Shown here: one piece after another, positions 10,577 through 21,484 of the stretch
Numbering within the stretch: the stretch's first letter is position 1
How the letters are laid out: the number at the start of each line of letters is the position of its first letter
Origin: Rhizopus arrhizus
Taxonomy: Eukaryota; Mucoromycota; Mucoromycetes; Mucorales; Rhizopodaceae
NCBI GenBank assembly: GCA_024220505.1
Contig: JAKZZE010000011.1
Coordinates: 806,001-870,000 of the forward strand
Length of the DNA stretch: 64,000 nt
Reading direction: 5' to 3'
Program-made: the position numbers and the translations under genes
Notes under the pieces: generated by a model
What the model saw: the letters and a program-made list of their open reading frames with translations, nothing else
What the model was told of the DNA's origin: nothing
Databases searched by the model: none

Positions 10577-12262
10577 TTACCATTTGGTTGCAAGTGGATT
10601 TTGGAAGCTTTGAGTAACTGCATGATATTGTGTATGAAGCAATAGCTGTCTTTTGGCTATATCATCTCCTATCCACTCGTTGTAAATAGTTTTAATCATT
10701 TCATTTTCTTCTGGCCAAACGCCTTTTGCTGATCTATAAATACTTTCTACTTGATTCAACCATTCCTTTGCGTTCACATTGACTGGTATAATCTGTCCAC
10801 CTCCATTGGCACAACCACCAGGGCAAGCCATAACCTCAACATAATGATATATACATTTGCCTTGCTTAATCTTGCGTACTAAATTTTGTATATTTCTAAA
10901 CCCATAAGCACTAGCAAATCGAAGCAAAGGACGACCATCGTCACTCATCAAACTATATTCGCACACATCCGCATTCTTTCCCACCTTCATCATCACACGA
11001 TCAGTTGAGGCACCAAAGAGTTCACGAGCTGCTGTAGCCATAATATACTCCAAGCCACCACCCGATGAAGATCCAGGAACACCAAAAACAGTCTCTTGTG
11101 ATGTCTCAGGATCCACACCAACCTTATTAAACATATCCTCCACAGGTGCTTCAGGCATCTGCAGAAAATCGTGGGATTGCAGCATTTGGTCAATTTCAGA
11201 CGTAGTCAAGACACAATCGACATCACGGATATCATCTATTTGGAAATCAGGACGACTTGCTTCTAATTTTTTGTCATAGCAAGGCATTACAGTGACGTGA
11301 TAAATTTGGTTTGCACTACAAAATTTTGTAAGTAAAATGACCCTTTTTTTTTTATTTACTACAAATCATCTTTATACCTTGTGTTTGTCTTGTTAGCCAA
11401 ATAATTCTTGACGAGTGAACCCATCATTTGCTGTGGTGATTTTGTAGTAGAAATATAAGGCAGGATTTCCCCATGTGTCTTTTCTGCATAACACACCCAT
11501 CCAGGACATGAAGATGCAAGCATTGGCATGCCTTCTATCTTTTTTGCTTTAACACCACCACCTCGTCTTGATCTCACACTTGACCCTTCTTCTTGTTGCT
11601 GCTGCTGCTGCGCTACTCTTTCTATTTCCTCTCCTCCATTGGCCATATAAAATTTAAAACGATCCATGAACTCTCTAGCTGATTCGACCAAGGAAAGATC
11701 TTGAGTGAAGGCTGTATCAAAGACATGATCGATGCCCAGGATGTGTTTAAAAAAGTAAATAAGTCGTTTGTGAACCTGAATCGGTGTCAATTGATATTTG
11801 GCAGCAAGAGATGCTCGTGATTGAGGACTAATAGAGATCACTGTGGTTGCATATGTTTTTTGTTCAAGTATTTTATAAAATTCTTCAAGAGACTGCATTG
11901 AAATCAAAACACTTTCTGCTGAAGTTACACAGCCACTGTTCAATAAAACAGTTTAGTGATAAAAAAAAAAGGTTTTTTTTTATACCTGCAAGCAAGGCAA
12001 TCATTTAATGAGATGGAGGCCTTTTCAAGTTTCTTTTCTTTTCCATCGTCTTGACTTATTTCATAATAACCTCCTTCTTTATCTACTTTTATTTCAGACT
12101 AAACATCAATTTTAATTATTATGTGTATAGAACAGGATAAGTATACTTTACAGGTCCTTTGTTTTCTTGTGACTTTTCTATCTCAACAGGTTTAATACAT
12201 GCTTGAGAAGGTGAAATATAGTCATTTAAATCAGTCAGAACAATAGCTGAAGAAAATGCCAT
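10577..12262 (-). CDS. NAR1: Nar1-like cytosolic Fe-S cluster assembly factor
   Basis: Four exons (12262-12152, 12098-11986, 11935-11378, 11315-10577) encode 506 residues. The protein is hydrogenase-like. An N-terminal Cys sits near residue 22, and the CLACSGC motif near residue 70 supplies three more ligands of the first cluster. [22 protein letters not shown] and [14 protein letters not shown] carry the H-cluster-type cysteines. In yeast and human (IOP1/NARFL) it joins Cia1 and Cia2 to hand Fe-S clusters to cytosolic and nuclear apoproteins. The protein ends in Trp, as Nar1 proteins usually do. A Gln-rich insertion (QQQQQQEE) lies between the first two motifs. Divergent neighbour FOL1 starts 226 bp away. 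Confidence 0.93.
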
Positions 12263-12488
12263 TTGAAATTAATGTAAGTTTTGAAAGAGATAAAAGTGCT
12301 CGCAGTAGAAATAGAAAAATTGTTTCATCTTATCAGTCAATTGCTGACTAACCAACCACATTCTCCGATTGTGACTTACTTTGATCATTTTTTTAAGTTG
12401 CATTAAATGCTATCTCATTGGCCCATCTTGTTCTCATAAACATCTTTTTTTTTTTTCCTTTCTTTTTTTTTCTTTTTTTAAAGCAAAG

Positions 12489-14723
12489 ATGTCAAAACAA
12501 TATGACAAGATATTAATAAAAAACTTGGTATTAAAGAATATTGCTGGTGTTGAAGCATGGCAAAGACGCAAGGAACAACCTGTGGTGATTACCGTTGCAC
12601 TCTTTACAGATATTTCAGCTGCTGGCAATACAGACCATGTTACAAACACGATCCACTATGGCCATGTAACTAAAGCCATTACTAAACTAGGAGAAAAAAG
12701 TCACTTTGAAAGCTTGGAGGGTCTTGCTCATGCGATTGTTCAATTGGGCTGTGTACAATTTGGTGCTGCTCGAACACAGGTCACAGTAGAACAGCCCAAG
12801 GCGTTATTGCATGCTGCTGCCTCAGGTGTTCGTTTGACACGAGCTAAGGAAGACTTTGAAGGAGATCCAACAACGGGCGCTGTTTCTGGACTTGGTGTAG
12901 AGGATGAAATGTATGTACGTGATTTGAGATTACACACGATTGTTGGTGTCAATCCTTGGGAGCGAGAGGAAAAGCAAGTGGTTGTTATTAACTTGAAGGT
13001 ATACCCATCCAACTTACCTTATCATGGAAATGAAGAGACAAAGTCCTATCATTTGAGAACAATTGTTCGTACCTTGACAAGACATATTGAAGCTTCAGGA
13101 TATAAGACGATTGAAGCATTGGCAGTCACTGTTGCTCGATTGGCATTAGAAAAGTGCCATGTGAACAAGATTACTGTACGTGTAGAGAAACCAAGTGCAA
13201 TCCTGTTCGCAGACTGTTCTGGTCTTGAAGTCACCAGAGATCGCTTATGGCTGAAAGATGTTTTGGAAGCTGAACGCAAGGCAGGAAAGACCTTTGTACA
13301 TCATACAGATCGATTACAGTACCGGAAGGAGGTTCCTGTTGAGTATACTCAAACAGCTTACCTCGCTTTGGGATCCAATCTAGGTGACCGTGTCGAGAAC
13401 ATCAACCAGGCTTTGTTATTGCTCGAACAAGAAGACTGTATAGTGTTGGATACCAGCTTTTTGTATGAAACACCTCCTATGTACCACATAGATCAACCTG
13501 CCTTCCTGAACGGCGTCTGTAAAGTCGCTACCTCTCTCGAACCCCATGCTCTCTTACGCACACTCAAAAAAATAGAAGAGACCCTGGGTCGTCAGCCCAC
13601 CTTCCGTAATGGACCTCGACCCATTGATCTTGACATCTTGTTTTACAATGATCTTGTCATGTCTGACGAAACCCTGACCATCCCACATATCTCGATTCAA
13701 GAACGCGAATTTGTCTTGTGGCCGTTGTGTGATATAGCGCGCGATATGGAACACCCCAAATTATTCAAGACCAATGGTCAACTTCTTTCACAACTACTGA
13801 AGGTCTCTGCTGAGAGCGAAGAAGGTGTTTGCGAAATGCACAAGGTCGTGCCGATTCAGCCGGGACGTATCTGGGCCTGGGATAAAAAGACGTATATTAT
13901 GGGTATCTTAAACGCCACACCCGACAGTTTCTCTGATGGTGGTCAAAATGCTGATATTGAGACCGGTGTCAAGGCTGCCTGGCGAATGAAAGAAGAAGGA
14001 GCGGACATGATTGATATCGGTGGTATGTCCACTCGTCCTGGAGCGGATGATAACTTTCCCGAGGAAGAAGAGATCCGACGAGTGGTCCCACTGATCAAGA
14101 CACTTCGACAATCTGGCTTTGATTTACCTATCTCTATTGATACCTTCCGCGCCTCTGTTGCCAAATGCGCTCTTGAGGCCGGTGCGAATGTGATTAATGA
14201 TATCTCGGGTGGTTCAAGAGACCCAGAGATGCTCAAACTCATGGCTGAAACTCGTGTGCCGGTCTGTTTGATGCACATGCGTGGTGATGCTCATACAATG
14301 ATGTCTCAAGAAAATACAACCTACGAAAATAATGACGTTTTAGATGATGTCTCACATGTCCTTCATGCCTTGGTTGAAAATGCTGTTGCTGCTGGTGTCC
14401 ATCGCTGGAATATCATGATTGATCCTGGAATTGGCTTTGCAAAGACGACTGAACAAGACTTTGAACTCCTTAGACATCTTAGTGAGGTCTCTGCCAATCA
14501 AGACTCGCTCCTTCATGGATTGCCTATGTTGATGGGTATCAGCCGCAAGAAATTCATTGGTAAGGTTACTGGTGTTCAAGAAGCAAGCCAAAGAAAATTT
14601 GGTACGGCTGGTGCCGTGGCTGCTTGCGTGGCGGGTGGTGCAAATATTATGCGCGTACATGATGTTAGACCAATGTGGGAAGTCATTCAAGTATGTGATA
14701 CAGTGTGGAAAAAGACCAAGTAG
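12489..14723 (+). CDS. FOL1: Trifunctional folate synthesis protein (DHNA-HPPK-DHPS)
   Basis: An uninterrupted 744-residue frame with no introns. Two tandem dihydroneopterin aldolase domains come first (about residues 1-120, with GVEAWQRRKEQ, and about 140-260, with LHTIVGVNPWEREEKQ). A hydroxymethyl-dihydropterin pyrophosphokinase domain follows (from about 284, AYLALGSNLGDR and RNGPRPIDLDILFY). Last is dihydropteroate synthase (from about 470: GILNATPDSFSDGG, DIGGMSTRPGA, DPGIGFAKT, ISRKKF). It converts dihydroneopterin to dihydropteroate in the folate pathway; the last domain is the sulfonamide target in other organisms. I chose the ATG at 12489 because upstream in-frame sequence is a Phe/Lys-rich run and lacks another ATG. 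The layout matches fungal Fol1/Fas proteins. Confidence 0.95.
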   Translation: MSKQYDKILIKNLVLKNIAGVEAWQRRKEQPVVITVALFTDISAAGNTDHVTNTIHYGHVTKAITKLGEKSHFESLEGLAHAIVQLGCVQFGAARTQVTVEQPKALLHAAASGVRLTRAKEDFEGDPTTGAVSGLGVEDEMYVRDLRLHTIVGVNPWEREEKQVVVINLKVYPSNLPYHGNEETKSYHLRTIVRTLTRHIEASGYKTIEALAVTVARLALEKCHVNKITVRVEKPSAILFADCSGLEVTRDRLWLKDVLEAERKAGKTFVHHTDRLQYRKEVPVEYTQTAYLALGSNLGDRVENINQALLLLEQEDCIVLDTSFLYETPPMYHIDQPAFLNGVCKVATSLEPHALLRTLKKIEETLGRQPTFRNGPRPIDLDILFYNDLVMSDETLTIPHISIQEREFVLWPLCDIARDMEHPKLFKTNGQLLSQLLKVSAESEEGVCEMHKVVPIQPGRIWAWDKKTYIMGILNATPDSFSDGGQNADIETGVKAAWRMKEEGADMIDIGGMSTRPGADDNFPEEEEIRRVVPLIKTLRQSGFDLPISIDTFRASVAKCALEAGANVINDISGGSRDPEMLKLMAETRVPVCLMHMRGDAHTMMSQENTTYENNDVLDDVSHVLHALVENAVAAGVHRWNIMIDPGIGFAKTTEQDFELLRHLSEVSANQDSLLHGLPMLMGISRKKFIGKVTGVQEASQRKFGTAGAVAACVAGGANIMRVHDVRPMWEVIQVCDTVWKKTK

Positions 14724-14868
14724 ATTTTTATTATGTGTATAAAGCAACCTTTTCTTTTATAATAAAATTAAACTTTTTTATTTGTATTTATCAAAATAGT
14801 TGATTTATGTAGCACAAAAGATCAACGTATGCCAGTTGATATCCAATCAATTGGGGTGGCAATGCGTC

Positions 14869-16014
14869 TTATTGTCCCTGATTGGCTCTTGTCTTTGGTT
14901 GGTGTAAGCTCATGGAAGATGGATTTTTATGACTTGTTGATAGTGCTTGAGATTTTAAATAGTCTGGTGTTGTTAAAAATAGAACACTTGTTCGATTACT
15001 GTTCACTTCCTCTTGTTCATTTAACAAAGCATACTTTGAGAACTCTTCATTATCACCAAAGAATTTCATAATCTTGGCGTGTTCCTTTTTCGATTGGTAT
15101 CTGTGCAAGATCCAAAGCAAACCAAGGACTAAAAGGACAAAGACTACGACAGCTGTGCCTAAAACACCCCAGAGCCAGGCCTTGATGACATGAAAAACAT
15201 CAGGTCCCTGAATACAGAGACCATCATTGGAGCAAGAGCCCGAGAGACATTCACGATCTTGATCACAGGCAGAATTCAGTGGTTTAGAAACAACACAGGT
15301 CGATCCAAGGCAATAAGTACCATCTGTACAATTATCACGAATGATTGTTTGCTGTACCATATTTTCATCTGCATCTTGTGAATAATAAACAGTGCTAACA
15401 TATAAATTAAGTTTAGTTTCTAAAAATTTAAAAAAAAAATTCTATTTTTACGTATCAGCACCACAATTACCACCCAAGGGAGCACCTTTAATAAAACAAG
15501 TAGAATTCAAGCAAATCGCATTTGATCCTGCACATTCATCATCTCTTTGCTACATACAATGGCTTTAATAACGATTGAAATCATACAAGTAACATTATAC
15601 CAATTCACAGTGAGCTCCAACAGAGAGAAGAGGAGTGCATTGAGAATTATTGTCAGGGCAAAAACTTGAACTGTTACATCTTGTTGGAATATGTCTAAAT
15701 CTTGTATCCCAGCTATATTTTTTTTTGTAAGTAAATTGTATTCTTTATGTTGTGTCCTTACTTTTTAATATAGTCTGAATTACTGCAGCCTTTGTAATTA
15801 CATTTATTGGTTGTTGGATCACAAAACAGATAAATGTTACTACAAGAATCATCATATTCAAATGTGCCTGATCTATTTTTATATTCAACAAGGAGCTGAC
15901 ATAAAAATTTATTTGTTTTTACTTGTAAAGTGGTGCGGGATCGCATGTTTGACCTAATTCTAATGTATGCACGATTGAAATAAATAATAAAATTCCACAA
16001 TAAATTAGCTTCAT
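14869..16014 (-). CDS. Predicted Cys-rich type I membrane protein
   Basis: Five exons (16014-15923, 15872-15762, 15712-15601, 15549-15452, 15394-14869) join in phase to 312 residues. The start MKLIYCGILLFISIVH is a clear signal peptide. The extracellular part has many cysteines in short repeats of a C-x5-C-x4-C-x5-C kind (for example CDQDRECLSGSCSNDGLC), recalling EGF/Dickkopf-like or fungal CFEM-like disulfide folds without matching one exactly. A transmembrane helix follows at about residues 205-230 (GTAVVVFVLLVLGLLWIL), then about 80 cytosolic residues with basic and Ser/Thr stretches. Two acceptors had to be chosen downstream of the nearest AG to keep frame. Function unknown; a surface receptor or adhesion role is a guess. 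Confidence 0.8.
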
Positions 16015-16080
16015 TTTTTTTTGTGTAAAAGAAAGAGTAAAAAAGAAGAATTGTTTATTTTTATTCTTTTTTATATCTAT

Positions 16081-17229
16081 TTATGATTCAATATCCGAAC
16101 AAGTGGAACCATCGGTAACAACATCTAAAACCTTATAAAAGCAATCAAAATCACCGTGTTGCTTGAATAAACCAATCGCTGCTTGAGCAATTTCATCAAA
16201 GTTCTTGGTAGCTAAGGCAAGTATAGTAGGTCCTGCTCCAGATAAACAAATACCCAACAATCCATCGTATTTTTCAGGTGTAATAGTTGACAAGATTTCA
16301 GGAAGACCAGGAATCTATTTAATTCTTTAATATCTCTTTTTCTCTTTATCGTTCATTGCTTACCAATGTTTTACGGTATGGTTGATGTATCTTATCTTGC
16401 ATGGCGTTGTATATTAAATCTGGATCAGGGGGTGATTGCCCAAGGGCAGTAGTCAACACAGCCAGTCGTTGAAAGTTAAAAATCTATCATAAAACTTAGT
16501 CTCTTTTTTTTTTTTTTTTGGGCAACTTACAATATCCTTTCTTTCATATTGTGTAGGAAGAACAGCTCTTGCCTTGGCAGTGGCAACTTGGAACTGGGGT
16601 ACAATAGCAATACATTTAATTTCCTTTGCCCAACCTAATCTTATAAAATGTCCAATACCAACAGGAGGTTGAGGTACCTGTTGAGATAAGGCAATATCCA
16701 GCAATGATTCTGAAGCAGGAACACCTTGCATGGCACTTGGATCCAATTCTCTTAAATAAGAAGCAACAAAACCACCCATCAAGGCAGCAGCAACATTATC
16801 TGGATGACGTTCGATCATCAAACAATAATCCAATAAACGGTCTCTAGAGAGTCCCAACTGGCCCAAGGCATTACCCAGCAAGACACCACCGACGACAGCA
16901 GCGCCAGAAGAACCCAATCCACGACCCAAGGGAATAGGATTGTCGACGTGGATCTTGAGCGGCTTGGGTAATTGAGAGATACCGTTGGCAGAGAGGACGT
17001 AGAGAGCGGTCTTGGTAATCAAGTTTTGCTCTGGAGTAAGTGGAACATCCTTTGATCCTTCTCCGCTGTAGGTCATTTCAAAATCTTGCTCGCTTTCTTT
17101 TAATATCTCAACATCGATTGTCAAGTAAAGTGATAAAGAGATACCCAAGACATCAAAACCAGGTCCAATATTGGCGGTTGAACAAGGCGATCTAATATGG
17201 AATTTTCTAGGTGTGTTTAATGAAGACAT
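16081..17229 (-). CDS. THR1: Homoserine kinase
   Basis: Three exons (17229-16531, 16483-16364, 16314-16081) encode 350 residues. The N-terminal STANIGPGFDVLGISLSLYL and the phosphate-binding PLGRGLGSSGAAVVGG are classic GHMP-kinase motifs. The C-terminal GICLSGAGPTILAL is the third GHMP motif. The enzyme phosphorylates L-homoserine with ATP in threonine biosynthesis in the cytosol. Length matches fungal Thr1 (about 350-360). Both introns are canonical, and the first contains an 18-nt T/A run. Upstream, 17230-17513 is promoter sequence before the transposon edge. Confidence 0.94.
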
Positions 17230-17513
17230 CTTGGTTCTCTCTATTTCGTCTTTGATGTCTCTAAAGAAGAAGAAGAAAAAAAAAGGAAAGGGGATATGTC
17301 AATTTTTTAAATTCATTGAGACTGCTTTCTAAGTGAGAAGTTATTGCTCATTGTGGTATTTGAGCCAATGATATTATTGGTTATATCGGGTCGCAGCTAT
17401 AAAATAATAATAATATGGTCTCATATGTTCAGGACATTGGATTATGAACTGATCCAATAAACACAATAAATTAGAGTTCATGACAATTTATTACGTCTTC
17501 AATAAGACTGTTA

Positions 17514-17744
17514 CAGTGGGGCTGGTAAATTTTGTCGGTTTAAAGAAAATAAACTTCGTTCAGCAAAAAACAAATGTCGTTTCCAGAAAATAAATATCAC
17601 TAACCTAAATGAAATTTTCGTTTAGGACATTTATTGTTGTCGCTTTGTACTTGTTTTAATGCAATACCTGTATTAAATGACCAAAGCGATAATCTCGGTG
17701 GTGAATTTTTTATGATTTTCCTACTTTTGTTCTACTTAAAGATG
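17514..17744 (-). ncRNA. Candidate guide-RNA (omegaRNA-like) scaffold in the Fanzor element tail
   Basis: The 231 bp between the Fanzor stop and the terminal repeat hold two hairpins. One at 17604-17626 is CCTAAATGAA with loop ATT and partner TTCGTTTAGG, a 10-bp stem with one wobble. The other at 17640-17689 has arms TCGCTTTG and CAAAGCGA, with nested TTTAAT/ATTAAA and AATAC/GTATT pairs. In TnpB/Fanzor systems the guide RNA scaffold overlaps the nuclease 3' region and the element end, and the guide reads into flanking DNA. The hairpins are seen in the sequence; the RNA assignment is inference. Confidence 0.35.
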
Positions 17745-19575
17745 ATCAGTCTAAAGGATACTTTCTGGTGAAAAGGCTAGGGCGTTTGCCAGTCTTTCTC
17801 AAACTATTTAGGATCTTGAGAAAATTCAATACAGCTACTTGATCGCGATTTCAAAGTCTTCTTTTTATTCCTGTGGTTTGTTGTTTAAGACATGAGAGAC
17901 TCTTACATCTAGTGCTGCATTAGTTACCAAGAATTAGTCTAGTTTTTTTCTTTGGATTACCTCAGCAAACTATTACATAGCACGTCTGGCTTCTTTTTCC
18001 GTTGGTAAAGGCGAGGGCTTGGCACGGTTTTGAATTTTTCTAATTCATTTTCACAGGTTGGGCAATGGGAAGATGCTTTGTATTCATTGATTAAGTAGAC
18101 AACAACCCCGTTCTTCTTTAACATCCTGATTAACCCCTTGCTTCTTGTCGGTTCTTGATACTTGACATTAGGGGCTGACCAATCTCCAAAAACTAAGATA
18201 GCATCTTGACCAAACTTTGCTTTTAAGCTACACACCAATTTTTGATCATTCTGGTCAAAGAAGAATTTACTTGAAAACTTCAATTTTCGAAAAGGTAAAA
18301 GTTGTAGCTTTTCTAATGCTGTACTGATAGTCTTTTCGCAATTGCTTTGCTGTGGTCGTCTATACATCTCTTTTGCCAGTCCTAGAACTTTGCTTTTCTC
18401 ACTATCATTTAGTCTTTCTGAAATATGCTTTTGTTATAGCATTATTTGTAGGTAGGTGGCATACTGTTGAGACTTTACAGAACTATCAGTAGAACTATTC
18501 TCAGGTTGAGGGAAAAAACACGGATTCTTGCTATGAACAGATTTCTATAGTACAAATTACATTTTTGGTAGATTCGAAAGTCAAATTCGGATTCAGGGAA
18601 ATATGTTTCTTTAGACTTTGTTGTCTCGTTTCCATAATATTCGTACAAAGGTTTTTTGTCGTGTCCTTCAGTCTTGTGCTATTTTCACCCTTTGAGAGAA
18701 CAAGACTTAGAAAAACCTCAACAAAAAAATCCTTTGTCACAAAGTTGCTCAACGCAAATTTTTCATTTGCTGCCAGTTCTTGTAAATATATGTACTTTGT
18801 GAAGGCAAAGGTATGTGCAGCTAGTAAGTTGGTAGTGTAAACCAAATCATACAATGGCTTTAAATATGCTGGTTTCCAAATATTCTTTATAATCGTTTTA
18901 ATTGTCATCACACGCTTGCTTATCTTCTTAGAGCCTTCTTTAATATCACTTGCCTTGTCAACAGGCACAGGACAAAAACTTGACTTGACAAAGGTTGCAG
19001 CTGTATTGAAATCAGTTGTGCTTGACTCCACAGCAGCAGAAGTTGATTTGGTCATACGAAAAGCAGATTTGGTTGATTCACCCAAAAAGGGTCTTTTGAC
19101 GACAGGTGCATCAAAATCGTCACTGCTATATTCAAGATCATAGTCATCAAAAGTGATCTTATTGAACATGATAGTTTCATCTGTTGTAGAGATACCAGTA
19201 CTACTTGTAATGGTAACTTCAGAATCTGTAACTTTTCCTTTGCCTTTGAGCCTCTTTTGTGATCCAACCTGTGAAGTATTTTCCCTACCTATGATGAGGT
19301 TTCATACGTTAGACGTGCTGTTTACCTACATCAAGTTTGACGATGCAATTTACTTTTTCTTTTTCTAGCTGTTACAACGGGTTGGAAGTCGTTGTCTGAG
19401 TTGTCTTCTACATATAGTTCAAACGAGTCTATAATGGTATCAATTTTGTGGTCAGTGACATTTCGATCTATTATTAGATATGGAGCCTACCGTTTTCGCT
19501 CTTAGATGGCTTCTTTTGGTCTGAAGAGAATAAAGTATCCTTTTGCTTTCCTTTCATTTTCCAATGTGTTTTCAT
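17745..19575 (-). pseudogene. Fanzor-like (TnpB-related) RNA-guided nuclease, internally deleted and interrupted
   Basis: The N-terminal part opens at ATG 19575. Two introns join it to a frame reading to 18531 (about 290 residues, acidic and Ser-rich, then a helical region). The C-terminal frame (18367-17957) has FGDWSAPNVKYQEPTRSKG and INEYKASSHCPTCENELEKF. Through an intron (about 17956-17906) it continues into RCKSLSC, LNRD-like and VAVLNF. These match the RuvC-II Glu region, the four-Cys zinc ribbon and the RuvC-III Asp (NRD) of Fanzor proteins. Two lesions are seen. A stop replaces the usual Trp before NRD (TGA). The region that should hold RuvC-I, with its DPG-type motif, is missing between about 18531 and 18500. 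The gene is therefore a relic. Family assignment rests on the C-terminal motifs. Confidence 0.75.
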
Positions 19576-20049
19576 GAGTGAAATATACGAACAAAAAGAA
19601 AAAGTGTCTCCAGAAATTGATTTAAATGTTGAAAAGAAATACCTCCATCCCATTTATGTATATTTACTCGAGCACAGCTACAACCTAATAATAGCAATGT
19701 GCCTACAATAAGCTTACACCATGTAGTAGCTTGCAATAGAAGATATTTGTTTTCTAGATTCACATAGAATAGTAGTTACACATAGTAGATAGGACTCGAG
19801 AAGTTATTAGCGTCTTAATGTGTCAAATTCTTTATGTTTTTTCATCAAACCTCAATGATAAATATGTTAAGAACATAATTGATGAGCATAAAATGTTGGA
19901 CCGTCATCTTGTAATGTCACTGCATAATGATGATATATTCACTGATCAAAATCTCCATTAAAGGTCCTTTGATGAACCCAATAAAACTGTTTTAACCATA
20001 CCAATTCTCGCAAGGATTACATTCTAAAAAAGTATGGTGCTATGAAATA

Positions 20050-21214
20050 TCATAGTATGATTTTAAAAGCATGTTCACATGAGTGTTTTATTACAACAGT
20101 GGATGATTTGACTAGAGAAGCCATAAAGAACTTGATTGCAAGCATCAGCACTTCGATACGATAAGTTTTTATTCGACGATGTTTGAGCTTTCCTTTAACT
20201 ATAGCCTAAAACTCCTCAATTGGGTTGAACTCTGGCAAATAAGGAGGTAAGTACGTTACTCTATAACCTCTACTCTCAATTTTTCTTATCATTGGATGAG
20301 ACTTATGAATAGTACAGTAATCCATTACAAGATATCTACCCATAAGACTTTCGTCCATGTCCATGATATCAAGAAGCTCGTTTATAAATCTTACAAAGTG
20401 AGCAGTAGTTGTACCTTTTGCTACTAGCTTGTGGTTCTCGATGGCAGTACTCTTCTCCACATTAACGTACTCTATAATAGGCTCTTCAATAATATCGTCG
20501 TCTGCTCTTTGCTCTTTGCCTCTTGCAAGCTTTCTTCTTTTTTTTTTGTTTGGCTGTCTTCAATGCATCCTCGTCAATAAAAACGCAGTTCTTAGTGTAA
20601 CCCAGATCCGAGCCTTTCCACTTCATGAACCATTCGTATCTCGTTTGCAAGCTATTGTCAGAGTTTCTTGTCATAGGATTGAAGGTTGACTTCTTTACTG
20701 AAATAAGCATGTTGTTTCTCGAGTGGTGGCTCATTTGAGGCTTTGAAATCTTCAAGCCCTCAAACTGCGATTTCAAAGAATCAATAATGCCATCGGCGCA
20801 AAGTTGTGAGTTTTTTTCTACTATTTGTTGAATGTGCTGTTCATGTTCAGTAGTCAGTGAGTTGGGTCGGCTGGGATTTCTTTGCAACTTTTTATAAACT
20901 ATCTTCTCAGTTTCTTGATAGTGTTTCCACCAACGCATAGCAGTACGAGGATTAAATTTCAAGATCATTTGCATGCAAAGTCACTTTTCCTCTTTCTGTA
21001 GAACCCTCGATCATTCGGTCAATAAATATCTCTCTGGTTTGGTCGTTGTAATATTTGTAGACGCTGCTTTCTGAACCACTTTTATAGCCTTTTTTGTTGA
21101 ATGTTTTGCAGTAGTTTCTTTCTCTGCTGGTTTGAGACTCAAATAGGACTTTTGGCTTGTTATGGTCTCAAATATTACGTTTGAATCACTGATTTCGGTT
21201 AACACACCTTCCAT
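20050..21214 (-). pseudogene. Tc1/mariner (IS630-like) DDE transposase relic
   Basis: Pieces in order on the minus strand: an N-terminal Lys/Ser-rich segment from ATG 21214, a frameshift near 21000, a helix-turn-helix-like part (NPRTAMRWWKHYQ, RPNSLTTEHEQHIQ), then the catalytic core. CVFIDED carries the first Asp, YLVMDYCTIHKSHP the second, and LPPYLPEFNPIEEF the third acidic residue. The Trp normally following NPIEEF is a stop (TAG), after which the frame continues AIVKGKLKHRRIKTYR to a stop at 20050. At least one frameshift, a poly(A) run near 20540 and the stop mean it is inactive. It lies upstream of the Fanzor relic on the same strand, inside the same terminal repeats. Confidence 0.8.
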
Positions 21215-21484
21215 CGGTTCGAAGACTCTCTCTCCATCCTTACTGTAGGCATTATTGCGTTCGTCTTCATAAAAAAATGTATTTTTTTGTCATTTTATTC
21301 AATTGTTAGAGTGAAAGGAAAGAAATAAAGCTTTTACATCATAGCCGACAATAATCCCTCAGTAATGTCAATTTGACTTGGCCCAAAAAGACATAGTAAA
21401 ATTTTAAGAGAGACAATTATTTGCTAGCAAACTGCTAAATATTTATCAGATAGCGCCGTTTGTTTTTAGGTAACCGCCACACTG

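Larger units (their letters stand above)
17514..21484 (-). mobile_element. Decayed Tc1/mariner-like element carrying a Fanzor-like gene
   Basis: Both ends start with CAGTG: inward from 17514 the sequence is CAGTGGGGCTGGTA, and inward from 21484 on the other strand it is CAGTGTGGCGGTTA (11 of 14 identical). A TA dinucleotide sits directly before the left end. On the right the nearest TA is one base further out, so a TA duplication is likely but not exact. A shared subterminal motif (AAAAACAAA followed by G and CG) lies at 17566-17579 and 21454-21467. Inside, on the minus strand, are a DDE transposase relic (21214-20050) and then a Fanzor-like relic (19575-17745). Fanzor genes are known passengers of mariner and other eukaryotic transposons. 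The element is 3971 bp and both genes carry inactivating changes. Confidence 0.75.

Noticed and set aside
12381..12488. N-terminal extension of FOL1 upstream of 12489
   Set aside because: The extra frame begins with TTG and is a Phe/Ser/Lys-rich run, typical of a pyrimidine-rich promoter, with no ATG.
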